A stretch of DNA of 41,436 nucleotides. Origin: Fischerella muscicola SAG 1427-1 = PCC 73103. GTDB lineage: Bacteria; Cyanobacteriota; Cyanobacteriia; Cyanobacteriales; Nostocaceae. Each line of letters starts with the position of its first letter. The stretch's first letter is position 1. The position numbers and the translations under genes are program-made. Where the stretch lies: the NCBI RefSeq assembly GCF_000317245.1, contig NZ_AJLJ01000497.1:1-41436 (forward strand), in the 5' to 3' direction. Positions 32,678-41,208 of this stretch are shown piece after piece. The notes beneath the pieces were generated by a model that was not told the origin of the DNA, did not search any database, and was given only the letters and a program-made list of their open reading frames with translations.

Positions 32678-33469
32678 ATGAGTAAATCAAAATTGGCATT
32701 GGCGATCGTTTGTATGTTGCTTGTCTGGATGAGCTATTTTGTACCAGAAATAGCCCAATCCAATCAAACAGTAAATCAAAATTTTAATAATAACAATTCT
32801 CAGAATATAGAAATTCACTTTCAAAACAAAGAACCAGATGGATCAAGGCGGGGTAGACCTACTAATAGGATAGGAACTGGAAGCCGTGGTGAGTGTCCAT
32901 CAGTGGATTTACTAACAACTGCATTAATGCCAGAAAAAAATGTAGGTTTGACGGTTGATGATAATCCTAGCTTTTGGTTTTTTGTACCGTATAAACCACA
33001 AGAGACACCCACTGGAGAATTTGTATTACAGAATGAAGCAAATGAAGAAATCTATCAGACTTATTTTACTCTACCTAATACACCAGGTGTTGTGAGATTA
33101 ACAGTGCCATCAACAGTACCCATAGTACTTAACAAAGATTATCAATGGTACTTCAAACTTTATTGTTCTCAACAAAGACTACTGAACCCAATATTTGTGC
33201 GTGGATGGGTGCAAAAGATAGCAATTCAACCAAACTTAAAAGGACTTTTAAAATCAGCTACTAAACCACGACAGCGCGTTGCAATTTATGCTGAAAATGG
33301 GATTTGGTACTCAGCTTTGTCTGAATTGGCTAAACTCCGCCTTGATGAACCAAAAAATCCTATGCTTGCCAAGGACTGGGCTAATTTGTTACAGGATGTT
33401 GATTTAGCAAATCTTGCATCAGAGGCTATTGTGGGAGAAGTTAAAGCAGAAAGCAGATCAAGAGAATAG
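32678..33469 (+). CDS. DUF928 family exported protein
   Basis: The 263-aa protein has a signal peptide (about 1-28, LALAIVCMLLVWMSYFVP, then EIAQS). The DUF928 domain follows, with RGRPTNRIGTGSRGECP, LTALMPEKNVGLT-type segment, NPSFWFFVPY, and strands TGEFVLQNEANEEIYQTYF, PGVVRLTVP and YQWYFKLYC. Two cysteines (ECPS and LYCSQ) could form a disulfide. The family is common in cyanobacteria and of unknown function. Its placement after a CHASE2 sensor, on the outer side of the membrane, suggests it may interact with the CHASE2 domain. The gap from the CHAT-CHASE2 stop is 52 bp, same strand. Confidence 0.87.
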   Translation: MSKSKLALAIVCMLLVWMSYFVPEIAQSNQTVNQNFNNNNSQNIEIHFQNKEPDGSRRGRPTNRIGTGSRGECPSVDLLTTALMPEKNVGLTVDDNPSFWFFVPYKPQETPTGEFVLQNEANEEIYQTYFTLPNTPGVVRLTVPSTVPIVLNKDYQWYFKLYCSQQRLLNPIFVRGWVQKIAIQPNLKGLLKSATKPRQRVAIYAENGIWYSALSELAKLRLDEPKNPMLAKDWANLLQDVDLANLASEAIVGEVKAESRSRE

Positions 33470-33510
33470 GGGCATTGGGCATGGGGCAACAAATCAAAAA
33501 GTCCTTTATT

Positions 33511-33599
33511 TTGTAGATGCAAAGCGGCTACTTCCACCAAGTCGCTGAGTCGCAAAGCGTCCCGTGAGGGATACGCACCTACCGCAGGTATTTTGAATT
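33511..33599. repeat. dispersed intergenic repeat, copy 2
   Basis: This is a longer relative of 171-233, sharing TTGTAGATGCAAAGCGGCTA and the end GCAGGTATTTTGAATT, with extra material (AGTCGCAAAGCGTCCCGTGA) in the middle. It lies between the convergent ends of the DUF928 and methyltransferase genes. Confidence 0.6.
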
Positions 33600-33656
33600 A
33601 GTAAGCCTCCCTTGTCTTCTTTGTCCCCCCTTCCCCTGTGCCAAATGTATCAGAAT

Positions 33657-34301
33657 TTATGGTGAAACAGTATTACATTCCTTAGTCGCCTGTATCACTT
33701 GCAAACTTCCACCTGCATACAAACTTTGCTTGTCAATACTAAACCCCATTTCCATTAATAATCCAGGCAAATCAGTCTTTAACAACTGCCAAGCAGTCTC
33801 CGTTTCAAATAACCACAAAAACAGCCATACAGATGGCAAAAACAAAGGATTATGAGGATTGTGAAAATCTATAAAAGTAAACACTCCACCAGGCTTAAGT
33901 ACACGGTATACTTCTTGAATAATTTTTCGCAATTGCTCTGGTTGCATTTCATGTAAAGCAACACTTGTATGTACCAGATCAAATTGATTATCTGCAAAGG
34001 GCATCTCTTCAGCAAAAGCTTCCACATATTCTGCTTGTGGGACATTCTGTTTTGCCCGTTGCAGAGATAATGGTGAAGCATCTAATCCTGTTACATTTTG
34101 TGACAATTTAACTAGAAATTGTGTTGCTTGTCCACTTCCACAGCACAAATCAAGGACTTTAGTATCTGAGTGAATTGTTAAGCCTTGCAACGCTAATTGT
34201 CGAAAACGTTGTTCACCACCAATACTTAGAGCTGCCACACGGGATATACCATCGTATAGCCACTGGTAACGATAACTCAAATCTCGTAAAATTGTAGCCA
34301 C
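33657..34301 (-). CDS. class I SAM-dependent methyltransferase
   Basis: The 214-aa protein has the Rossmann-type motif I VLDLCCGSGQ (49-58), motif II acidic residue in VTGLDASPLSL, and FDLVHTSVALHEM and VLKPGGVFTFIDF for motifs IV-V, typical of the UbiE/Methyltransf_11 group. The start is GTG 34301 with GAGG upstream; no closer ATG exists. The C-terminal part is hydrophobic (NPLFLPSVWLFLWLF) and may touch the membrane, fitting a lipid or quinone substrate, though this is only inferred. It is divergent from hemH with 94 bp between the starts. Confidence 0.88.
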   Translation of the reverse strand: MATILRDLSYRYQWLYDGISRVAALSIGGEQRFRQLALQGLTIHSDTKVLDLCCGSGQATQFLVKLSQNVTGLDASPLSLQRAKQNVPQAEYVEAFAEEMPFADNQFDLVHTSVALHEMQPEQLRKIIQEVYRVLKPGGVFTFIDFHNPHNPLFLPSVWLFLWLFETETAWQLLKTDLPGLLMEMGFSIDKQSLYAGGSLQVIQATKECNTVSP

Positions 34302-34395
34302 TGCCTCTATCCTTAGTCGTTAACTTATATATTTAATAAAGATATATTGTTAACATTAGTAAAAAAGCTGAAAAGATTGGGGGATTGTTACTGCT

Positions 34396-35559
34396 ATGGG
34401 TCGTGTAGGCGTATTACTACTCAATCTCGGTGGTCCGGAGAAGCTAGAAGATGTAGGACCATTTCTTTTTAATCTGTTTTCTGATCCGGAAATTATTCGC
34501 CTACCTTTTCCCTGGTTGCAAAAACCTCTGGCCTGGTTTATTGCTTCACGGCGTACGAAAAAATCTCAAGAAAACTACCGCAAAATAGGTGGTGGTTCTC
34601 CACTACGGCGGATTACCCAGGCCCAAGCAGATGCACTCAAACAAGAATTGCAAGCTTTGGGGCAAGATGCAAAAATCTACATCGGTATGCGTTACTGGCA
34701 TCCTTACACCGAAGAAGCGATCGCCCGAATTATCCAAGATGGGATTGAAAAACTAATTATATTGCCTCTGTATCCGCAATTTTCTATCAGCACGAGTGGT
34801 TCTAGCTTCCGGCTTTTAGAAAAACTTTGGCAAGAAGACCCAAGACTCCAGCAGATAGAATACACGGTTATTCCTTCTTGGTACAAACAATCAGGCTATC
34901 TTCAGGCGATGGCAGAATTAATCGCCCAAGAAATTGACCAAGTACCCAACAAAGAAGAAGCTCACGTCTTCTTTAGCGCTCATGGTGTTCCCAAAAGCTA
35001 TGTAGAAGAAGCAGGTGATCCCTATCAGCAAGAGATTGAGGAATGCACCTATTTAATCATGCGGACACTGGATCGACCCAATGCTCATACATTGGCTTAC
35101 CAAAGTCGTGTTGGTCCAGTAGAATGGCTACAACCTTACACTGAAGATGCTATCCCGGAACTAGCAACAAATGGTGTTAAAGACTTAGTAGTCGTGCCGA
35201 TTAGTTTTGTTTCCGAACACATCGAAACATTAGAAGAAATTGATCTTGAGTATCGAGAACTAGCAGAAGAAGCAGGAATTCATAACTTCCGCCGTGTACC
35301 TGCTCTCAATACCCATCCAGTATTTATTAGAGCTTTAGCAGACTTAGTAGTTGATGCTCTGACAGCTCCTAGTATCAAGCTCTCGCAAGTTTACCAAATG
35401 AAGAAAAAGGTAAAAATGTATCCACCAGAAGCTTGGGAATGGGGTATTACTACGAGTGCAGAAGTCTGGAATGGTCGCATTGCCATGCTTGGCTTTATTG
35501 CGTTGATGATTGAATTGATTACCGGACGCGGTTTACTGCACATGATCGGGATTTTGTAA
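34396..35559 (+). CDS. hemH: ferrochelatase with C-terminal chlorophyll-binding-type helix
   Basis: Ferrochelatase inserts Fe2+ into protoporphyrin IX to make heme. The 387-aa protein has the N-terminal LLLNLGGPEKLEDV block, GGGSPL (65-70), catalytic His196 in FFSAHGVPK and the acidic helix FVSEHIETLEEID (271-283). After about residue 335 a linker leads to a cyanobacterial/plant-type extension with one membrane helix and a CAB-like motif (AEVWNGRIAMLGFIALMIEL), which binds chlorophyll or carotenoid in characterised homologues. Length and extension agree with cyanobacterial HemH. A G+C hairpin follows at 35586. It is divergent from the methyltransferase. Confidence 0.95.
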   Translation: MGRVGVLLLNLGGPEKLEDVGPFLFNLFSDPEIIRLPFPWLQKPLAWFIASRRTKKSQENYRKIGGGSPLRRITQAQADALKQELQALGQDAKIYIGMRYWHPYTEEAIARIIQDGIEKLIILPLYPQFSISTSGSSFRLLEKLWQEDPRLQQIEYTVIPSWYKQSGYLQAMAELIAQEIDQVPNKEEAHVFFSAHGVPKSYVEEAGDPYQQEIEECTYLIMRTLDRPNAHTLAYQSRVGPVEWLQPYTEDAIPELATNGVKDLVVVPISFVSEHIETLEEIDLEYRELAEEAGIHNFRRVPALNTHPVFIRALADLVVDALTAPSIKLSQVYQMKKKVKMYPPEAWEWGITTSAEVWNGRIAMLGFIALMIELITGRGLLHMIGIL

Positions 35560-35585
35560 TTTTTCATCAGACTACAAATGTAGTA

Positions 35586-35611
35586 GGGGTGCAACGGCTG
35601 TGCGCCCCTTT
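35586..35611 (+). terminator. probable rho-independent terminator of hemH
   Basis: Arms GGGGTGCA (35586-35593) and TGCGCCCC (35601-35608), 8 bp with one G-U pair, a 7-nt loop, then TTTT. It lies 27 bp past the hemH stop and 24 bp from the stop of the convergent acetyltransferase gene. Confidence 0.6.
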
Positions 35612-35631
35612 TAGTGAATTGGTATTAAAAG

Positions 35632-36201
35632 TTAAATTTGTTCTTTGAATCTGGGATAACGAGGACGACATGGTGTTCCCCAACAAACTTGTGTAGGTGG
35701 TATATCAGTAAAAACACTGCTACGAGCGCCAATGACTGCATTTGCACCAATTTTAACCCCGGCGCCAACAAAGCAATCTGCTGCTAACCATACCCCATTA
35801 TCAATGCAGATACTCGCTGTTTTTAACCCAAAGGCTGGATCGTAGAGATCATGACTACCAGTACACAGGTAGCTTTTCTGAGATATTACGCAATGTTCAC
35901 CTATATGTATGTAATCCAGACTGTATAAAACTACGTCATCCCCAATCCAACTATAGTCACCGATTGTGATTTTCCAAGGGTAAGTGAAGCGAGCAGTAGG
36001 TCTAATTAATACCCCTACACCAACACGAGCGCCAAACAGGCGTAATAAGGCACAACGCAGACCATTTAACGGATGAGGAGTCAGAGGAAAAGCGATCGCC
36101 TGCACAAACCACCACAGCAGAACATACCAACTGGGACGCCCACGCTCAAACCAAGATTGGTCATATTTGCGTAAATCTATAAATGCTTGCTCATTTATCA
36201 T
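35632..36201 (-). CDS. WcaF-type hexapeptide acyltransferase (polysaccharide biosynthesis)
   Basis: The 189-aa protein is a left-handed beta-helix acyltransferase of the colanic-acid WcaF/NodL type. After an amphipathic N-terminus (WYVLLWWFVQAIAFPLTPHP), hexapeptide coils run through VGVGVLIRPTARFTYPWKIT, GDYSWIGDDVVLYS and IGEHCVISQKSYLCTGSHD. These carry the catalytic His in GSHDLYD and end VGAGVKIGANAVIGARSSVF. Members O-acetylate sugar residues using acetyl-CoA. It is the last gene of a three-gene minus-strand operon with two glycosyltransferases (46-bp gap). In filamentous cyanobacteria such a set can belong to hormogonium-type exopolysaccharide synthesis; this is inference. Confidence 0.88.
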   Translation of the reverse strand: MINEQAFIDLRKYDQSWFERGRPSWYVLLWWFVQAIAFPLTPHPLNGLRCALLRLFGARVGVGVLIRPTARFTYPWKITIGDYSWIGDDVVLYSLDYIHIGEHCVISQKSYLCTGSHDLYDPAFGLKTASICIDNGVWLAADCFVGAGVKIGANAVIGARSSVFTDIPPTQVCWGTPCRPRYPRFKEQI

Positions 36202-36211
36202 TGGTCATTAG

Positions 36212-36231
36212 AGACGCGATTCATCGCGTCT
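36212..36231. repeat. short hairpin AGACGCGATTCATCGCGTCT
   Basis: A 9-bp perfect stem that matches the central palindrome of MITE family 1 (AGACGCGATAAATCGCGTCT). It lies in the 46-bp gap between the glycosyltransferase and acetyltransferase genes. It shows that the core palindrome also occurs on its own. Confidence 0.65.
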
Positions 36232-36247
36232 GTACAATTGTCATTTG

Positions 36248-37195
36248 TCAATGGTCATTAGCTATTCTCCCCAATCCCCAATCCCTAATTCCCGATATCT
36301 CTGAAGTAGATTTAGTATTGAGTTTGCCACCACAGTGGCGTAATTCGTGGAGTTTAACCCCTATTTGATATTCATATTGGCTCAATAGTCTTGCGTAAAT
36401 ATATCCAGCCCTACCATCCAAAAAACCGCGCTGGATCAAATAGAACAACATAAATCGCAAAAATGGTTTAAACGGTAGTCGCACCCAAATTCTTTTTAAA
36501 AAGCGTTTGCGCTGTACAGCGTCGCCAAATAATTTCGCGCCGATAGTACCGCGATCATGATTCCCTGTAAGCAAATTATAGTAAACACGGGCTTCCCAAT
36601 TAGAATAGCGGTTGTGGCGTTCTAACCAATGGAAAAGATCACGAAAATCCTCGTGAATCATATCGTTTTTGAGATATCCGACTTTTCCATCTAAGATGAC
36701 GTGTTCGTGAACTTCGTTATCACCTGTATTAGGAATATCTTCTGTATGAAGGTTTTCGTAACGCCCTTTTTGATGCTTAAATAAACGCAAATTCCAATCT
36801 GGATATTTACCACCGTGGCGAATCCATTTACCTAAGAAAAATACACGACGATTCAGGTAGTAGCCATTATATTCTGGATTTTGAATTGCTTGGGCAATTT
36901 CTTCCCACAACTCAGGGGTGATACGCTCATCGCAATCTACAATTAAAACCCATTCGTTGCGAAAATTGAGGTTTTCTAAAGACCAATTTTTCTTTTTAGG
37001 CCAGTGTCCCTTGAAATAAAATTGCACAACATTTGCACCATAATTTTTTGCAACCTCGGCGCTTTGATCACTACTTTGCGAATCTACTATAAAAACTTCA
37101 TCTGCTCTTTGCACACTAGCAAGACAAGCGGGCAAGTTTGCTTCTTCATTTTTAGCTGGAATTAGTACAGAAACTGGTATTTTAGAAAATGACAT
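36248..37195 (-). CDS. glycosyltransferase family 2 (WaaE/KdtX-like)
   Basis: The 315-aa protein is a GT-A fold family 2 glycosyltransferase. It opens with PVSVLIPAKNEEANLPACL, has the nucleotide-sugar site VFIVDSQSSD (35-43) and metal-binding DCDE (87-90). A GHWPKKKNWSLENL segment of the lipopolysaccharide WaaE type is also present. Cytoplasmic, probably membrane-associated (LPFKPFLRFMLFYLIQRGF). The last ~14 residues (GIRDWGLGRIANDH) come from spacer-type repeat sequence, so the original stop may have been earlier. It is the middle gene of the polysaccharide operon. Sugar specificity is unknown. Confidence 0.9.
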   Translation of the reverse strand: MSFSKIPVSVLIPAKNEEANLPACLASVQRADEVFIVDSQSSDQSAEVAKNYGANVVQFYFKGHWPKKKNWSLENLNFRNEWVLIVDCDERITPELWEEIAQAIQNPEYNGYYLNRRVFFLGKWIRHGGKYPDWNLRLFKHQKGRYENLHTEDIPNTGDNEVHEHVILDGKVGYLKNDMIHEDFRDLFHWLERHNRYSNWEARVYYNLLTGNHDRGTIGAKLFGDAVQRKRFLKRIWVRLPFKPFLRFMLFYLIQRGFLDGRAGYIYARLLSQYEYQIGVKLHELRHCGGKLNTKSTSEISGIRDWGLGRIANDH

Positions 37196-37261
37196 AATAT
37201 TTTGTTAATAGTTAGTGGTCAGTAGGAGCGTACAGATGTGTGCCTGTATAGTAGTTAATCG

Positions 37262-38197
37262 CTATTGACTATTGACTCTTTTTAATAACAAGCCTGCGAT
37301 CGCAGCATTTAAATAACCAATCTGACCATAGGCGTAAACAAGCTTGTCGAATCGTTCTGCTGGATCAGCAAAATATTTAACTGCTTTATATAAACCACGT
37401 GAAAAACGTTCGCTACCACGTTGTAGCTGACCGAAACCTGCTGTACCTGCTAGTTGTTCTCGATAACATTCGCTAATACCTTGCCACCAACCGCGATTTA
37501 AAAACCAAGAACGTTTCAGACGTTCGGGGGCTACATTGTGAAATACGTGGGCTTGCGGTAAATACATAACTTGCCCACCTCTTTGGAGGGCAAGTTCGGT
37601 CATTTGTAGTTCTTCGTTCGATAATAAATTTTTACCTATGCGGCCAAGCTGAGGATCAAAGCCGCCTATTTCTTCTAAAAAACTACGACGTATTGAGTAA
37701 TTTAAACCCCTGGGAGTTAAACCAGGCTTGTCTATGTAAACTGTGTTGTCACCCAGATCGTATGCCCCTAAATTAGCAGCTAATCCTTGAGATAACCATC
37801 GTGGTGCTTGCATTCCCTCTGACCATAACAAGCTGACTTTACCACCAGCGATCGCTAATTTTGGGTTATTTTTATAGGCGTTATATAAAACTTGTAGCCA
37901 ACCTTGGCTTGCTACAGCATCATCATCAAGGTAAGCCAGAATTTCACCACTGGCAACCTGAGCGCCTGTATTCCTAGCTACAGATAGACCAACAATAGGT
38001 TCAAAAACATACTTCAGGTGGGAATGATTCGCTCTTTGTTCTACAACAGAACTGGTGCGATCGCTAGAACCATTATCCACCACTATCACTTCAAAGCCAT
38101 CAGCAAAGTCCTGCGCTAGGAGGCTATCTATAGCAGTGCCTAAATAATTATCTCGATTGTGAGTACAGATAATGGCAGAGATTGGCGTATCTGGCAT
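37262..38197 (-). CDS. glycosyltransferase family 2
   Basis: The 311-aa protein has the family 2 opening ISAIICTHNRDNYLGTAIDS, the nucleotide-sugar site VIVVDNGSSDRT (38-48), the metal site LAYLDDDAV (DDD 91-93) and a later FHNVAPERLKRSWFLNRGWW segment with the usual acceptor-site ED/EE region (GKNLLSNEELQM). It transfers a sugar from an activated donor to a growing surface polysaccharide. It is the first gene of the minus-strand operon; the next glycosyltransferase starts 66 bp downstream. The promoter must lie in 38198-38460, where no motif could be assigned. Confidence 0.9.
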   Translation of the reverse strand: MPDTPISAIICTHNRDNYLGTAIDSLLAQDFADGFEVIVVDNGSSDRTSSVVEQRANHSHLKYVFEPIVGLSVARNTGAQVASGEILAYLDDDAVASQGWLQVLYNAYKNNPKLAIAGGKVSLLWSEGMQAPRWLSQGLAANLGAYDLGDNTVYIDKPGLTPRGLNYSIRRSFLEEIGGFDPQLGRIGKNLLSNEELQMTELALQRGGQVMYLPQAHVFHNVAPERLKRSWFLNRGWWQGISECYREQLAGTAGFGQLQRGSERFSRGLYKAVKYFADPAERFDKLVYAYGQIGYLNAAIAGLLLKRVNSQ

Positions 38198-38460
38198 AGG
38201 AAGTTTTTGGTTTTGGAGTGGGTTGTTGAATTTTTGTTAGTTGTCGGTTGTTGGTTATTTTAATAACCACTAACTACTAACCATAAAAAAATTCAATCTT
38301 GCCTGTTCTGGAGCTAATCTATACCAAAAAATCCTGACTCACCAACCGAGTTTTTTCGGAAATCACCCTGATATCTTTACGTAAGATGCTCATAGTTAAA
38401 TTTGCTATCACCGCAAATTAAAAGTTTTGAGGCCTTATTGTTAATTGCCTGTTACTTGCT

Positions 38461-39228
38461 TTACTGACATTGAATGTGACCATGTAATACCACAAGTGTT
38501 TCAGCTAGTTGTGCCAAACGAGTTTCTAAGTATTGCTTGCGTCCTAATAACTGACGTAACTTTTGGTAACGAGCGATCGCCATACTCACACTTGCAACCT
38601 GATCGGGGGGACACGGACGTGTCCACACTGTACCGGAAGCATCTAAACCACACAAACGATAGCCTGCGGAGGATGATTGAGAAGAAATTTTAGCTTGTTG
38701 AGCACAAATTTCTTCTACATAGTCCATCAAGCGATTGACTTCTGCATGACGTAGCGTTGCGCTTCCTTTAGGTTCGTTGTCTGTGTGTGACTCTAACCAA
38801 CCATTAACTATTGGCCCTTCTAGATAAACGTCTTGGATTTGCCGCACGATTTTTTGCAGTTCTGCCTGCCAAGCGCCAACCATTTCTTGTATTTCTTGCA
38901 ACAAATTCATTGCCAATGCTGGGTTGGCTGCATTGCGATGGTTGGTAAAGCTAGGAGTTTTGAATTTGGGTAGGCTTGGTGTTTTGTAACCGTTTTCTTC
39001 TACAGGGAATGTTTGGACAGAGTCGTGATGAAATTGGGAATACTCATGTGATTGCTCATTATATTCATCTTCAGATTGGATATCACCATTTTCTGACTTT
39101 TCTACTTCACCAATACTGATCCGAAATGATAAAGACTGCTTATTGATATCTGATGGCTCAGTAGTGGTGGTGTCGCGATTTCCTAAATCATGTAGAGTAG
39201 CCTCAATACGCTTTAAGCCTGCTTTCAT
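38461..39228 (-). CDS. hypothetical protein, 255 aa
   Basis: No named family was recognised. The N-terminal ~110 residues are acidic, polar and probably disordered (NGDIQSEDEYNEQSHEYSQF). From about 110 onward it is helical: LAMNLLQEIQEMVGAWQAEL, then LQKIVRQIQDVYLEGPIVNG. It ends in a coiled-coil-like KLRQLLGRKQYLETRLAQLA. One patch (YRLCGLDASGTVWTRPCPPD, about 195-215) with two cysteines is distinctive. Neither secretion signal nor membrane helix is present. It lies upstream of the glycosyltransferase operon on the same strand (263-bp gap), so a link with it is possible but not shown. Confidence 0.7.
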   Translation of the reverse strand: MKAGLKRIEATLHDLGNRDTTTTEPSDINKQSLSFRISIGEVEKSENGDIQSEDEYNEQSHEYSQFHHDSVQTFPVEENGYKTPSLPKFKTPSFTNHRNAANPALAMNLLQEIQEMVGAWQAELQKIVRQIQDVYLEGPIVNGWLESHTDNEPKGSATLRHAEVNRLMDYVEEICAQQAKISSQSSSAGYRLCGLDASGTVWTRPCPPDQVASVSMAIARYQKLRQLLGRKQYLETRLAQLAETLVVLHGHIQCQ

Positions 39229-39660
39229 AATGGGTATCTCTAACTTTTCTGTGAGTTGTGATTGTGGATGGTGCTGAATTGATATTTGGGATTTTTGAGT
39301 TTTCCCAATAGTTACATCAATAGGATGCTGAGTGTTAATTTTATCTCTTAAAAGTTATTTGGGGTCAACAATCTCATCCCCAAAGTGAAAAATTATGGTA
39401 AAGGTTTCAATTCCTAGTTTATTCAAGATATTCAGTAAAGGGCCACGAATAAAGCCAATAATTAGGAGTATGGGAAAGCTAGTGTTTTGCTGGTTTCCCT
39501 CCTTATAGTAGCTGGACTCATTGAACGTTAAGGATTGGGGATCACTTATAAGGCAAGGGTAATGGTTATTTCTCAGTTTTAATTTTATGATTCCCCTTTT
39601 CTCATTTTATTTTTAACTTTGTGTTATGAGATTTTTATAATTGGATTTCTGGAGCTAAAA
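39229..39660. other. 432-bp intergenic region between divergent genes
   Basis: This holds the promoters of the 255-aa gene and cobU. I looked for a cobalamin riboswitch before cobU and did not recognise one. No strong ORF is present; a 37-codon frame from 39395 has no ribosome-binding site. Confidence 0.4.
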
Positions 39661-40269
39661 ATGAATCAAATCATTCTGGTGACTGGGCCTGCGCGTTCTG
39701 GGAAAAGTGAGTGTGCAGAAGCTTTAGCAATACAATCAGACAAATCAGTAGTTTACATAGCAACTGCAAGTCACGATCCTGCTGATCAAGAGTGGCTGCA
39801 ACGTATTCAACAGCATCAGCAACGACGCCCCTCAGATTGGGTGACGTTGGAAGTACCAGAGCAATTGTCTGATACTCTTGCCCAAATGCCACCAAGCACC
39901 TGCGTTTTAGTTGATTCTCTGGGAACTTGGGTAGCTAATCTACTCTCTCAGGAAGAAGCTATGTGGGAAAAGACTATGGAAGAGTTTTTAGAGACAGTAC
40001 AACTAGTAGCAGCCGATATGATTTTTGTCGCAGAAGAAACAGGATGGGGTGTGATACCTGCTTATCCAATGGGTCGAACTTTTCGCGATCGCTTAGGTGG
40101 GTTGGTGCGGCACTTAGGCACAATTTGTGAACCTGTTTATCTAGTTACTGGTGGTCATGTTCTCAACCTTAGTTTGCTTGGTTCACCTTTGTCTTTAGGG
40201 GATCGGGGATCAGCGATCGGGGATTGGAAGGGGACACGGGGAGCCAGTGCGTTGCGGAGGTTTCCGTAG
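39661..40269 (+). CDS. cobU: adenosylcobinamide kinase/guanylyltransferase
   Basis: CobU phosphorylates adenosylcobinamide and then adds GMP, in the late steps of cobalamin (pseudocobalamin in cyanobacteria) assembly. From ATG 39661 the protein is 202 aa. It has the P-loop GPARSGKS (9-16), the histidine region QRIQQHQQRRP with the likely GMP-accepting His52, and FVAEETGWGVIP (122-133). The family normally ends about where LNLSLLGSPL stands (169-177). The last ~25 residues (LGDRGSAIGDWKGTRGAS...) read a spacer-type repeat. This suggests the original stop was lost. No other cob gene is adjacent. Confidence 0.92.
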   Translation: MNQIILVTGPARSGKSECAEALAIQSDKSVVYIATASHDPADQEWLQRIQQHQQRRPSDWVTLEVPEQLSDTLAQMPPSTCVLVDSLGTWVANLLSQEEAMWEKTMEEFLETVQLVAADMIFVAEETGWGVIPAYPMGRTFRDRLGGLVRHLGTICEPVYLVTGGHVLNLSLLGSPLSLGDRGSAIGDWKGTRGASALRRFP

Positions 40270-40375
40270 ACGCGCTTTGCGCGGCTTCCCGCAGGGTACC
40301 ACTGCGCCCTTGGGGGTTCCCCCCGTTACACGTGGCGTTCCGTTGTAGCACCTGGCGTGGACAAGGTAGATGGGG
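40241..40375. repeat. GC-rich dispersed repeat at the end of cobU
   Basis: A block of palindromic words much richer in G+C than its surroundings: GCGTTGCGGAGG, TAGACGCGCTTTGCGCGGC, GCAGGGTACCACTGCGCCC and GGCGTTCCGTTGTAGCACC. It follows AT-rich coding DNA abruptly and overlaps the last codons of cobU. It looks like an inserted repeat of the type common in Nostocales spacers. Confidence 0.6.
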
Positions 40376-40456
40376 GAGAATAACTAAAATAACAAATGAC
40401 TCTTCTTAAGAATTTATTCCAAATTAAGTATCCAAAATCTCAATAGAATTGAAAGT

Positions 40457-40897
40457 ATGGCATCTAAGAATGAAGTTAAAAAATATCTAGCTTACTGGCT
40501 TCAGTTAGGCAAAAAAGTCATTATCAATAATGGCGAAGAAGCTTTGTTACCCAAGTCTGTGATTACAGGCGATCGCTATAGTGACGAGTTTGAAGAATGC
40601 TGGCAGAAAATTATTTCTGAAGAAGCAGGTGACTGCTATCTTGAAGGTACAGCCGAAACTATTAGCGAACTGCTAACATCCGCTTGGGCAATGTATCCCT
40701 GTTCGCGCTGTACAATGCCTATACCTGTGCGAAATCTGGGTATGCCTGCTGATTCATGTCCATGCAATGACCTATCTGACTGGCCAAATACAGAAGTTCC
40801 TCTTCCCAGAGACCCTGTGAACAGTCAAACACAGTTAAAGTTGATTAGCGATCGCATTGCAAAAACGCATGAACTTTCTCATCATTCTAATAGTTAA
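40457..40897 (+). CDS. hypothetical protein with Cys motif, 146 aa
   Basis: No named family was recognised. The N-terminal part is helical (NEVKKYLAYWLQLGKKVIIN), and the middle has a helix-rich EFEECWQKIISEEAGDCYLE. A later patch YPCSRCTMPIP...DSCPCNDL contains CxxC and CxC and could bind a metal such as zinc or an iron-sulfur cluster. The tail is polar. It is on the same strand as cobU, 187 bp downstream, with its own terminator after it. A cytoplasmic location is expected. Confidence 0.68.
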   Translation: MASKNEVKKYLAYWLQLGKKVIINNGEEALLPKSVITGDRYSDEFEECWQKIISEEAGDCYLEGTAETISELLTSAWAMYPCSRCTMPIPVRNLGMPADSCPCNDLSDWPNTEVPLPRDPVNSQTQLKLISDRIAKTHELSHHSNS

Positions 40898-40961
40898 TTT
40901 TTGAATGAGTTGATTTAGTTTAAATATTTTCCAATTGATGTTAATGTTTTTAATTCTAAAG

Positions 40962-40991
40962 AACCCAGTTTTTCCATAAACTGGGTTTTTG
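40962..40991 (+). terminator. rho-independent terminator
   Basis: A 10-bp perfect stem AACCCAGTTT (40962-40971) / AAACTGGGTT (40978-40987) with a 6-nt loop and a following T-run. It lies 65 bp after the 146-aa gene, so it is the likely end of that transcript. Confidence 0.8.
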
Positions 40992-41208
40992 CTTTGATTG
41001 GTCGGTATGTACTTTTCAGAAATCGCGCTCGTATAATTCTGCTATTCATGTTTCTCAAGCAGACAAATAAGTTTACAGAAAGTGTAAGTGACTGACATGT
41101 TAGCAAGCGTATATCGTAATAAACAAGAAGTTCAGCTAATAAAAAGCTAATCAACTTCAAGTCTCACAATCAAGTACAACAACACTACAAGCAAGGAGTT
41201 TTACAACT

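Noticed and set aside
39229..39660. Cobalamin riboswitch before cobU
   Set aside because: I looked for the B12-box and conserved core and found nothing convincing.
40915..41160. 81-aa minus-strand ORF
   Set aside because: It crosses the terminator of the upstream gene and the promoter region of the bacteriocin-like gene; no coding character.
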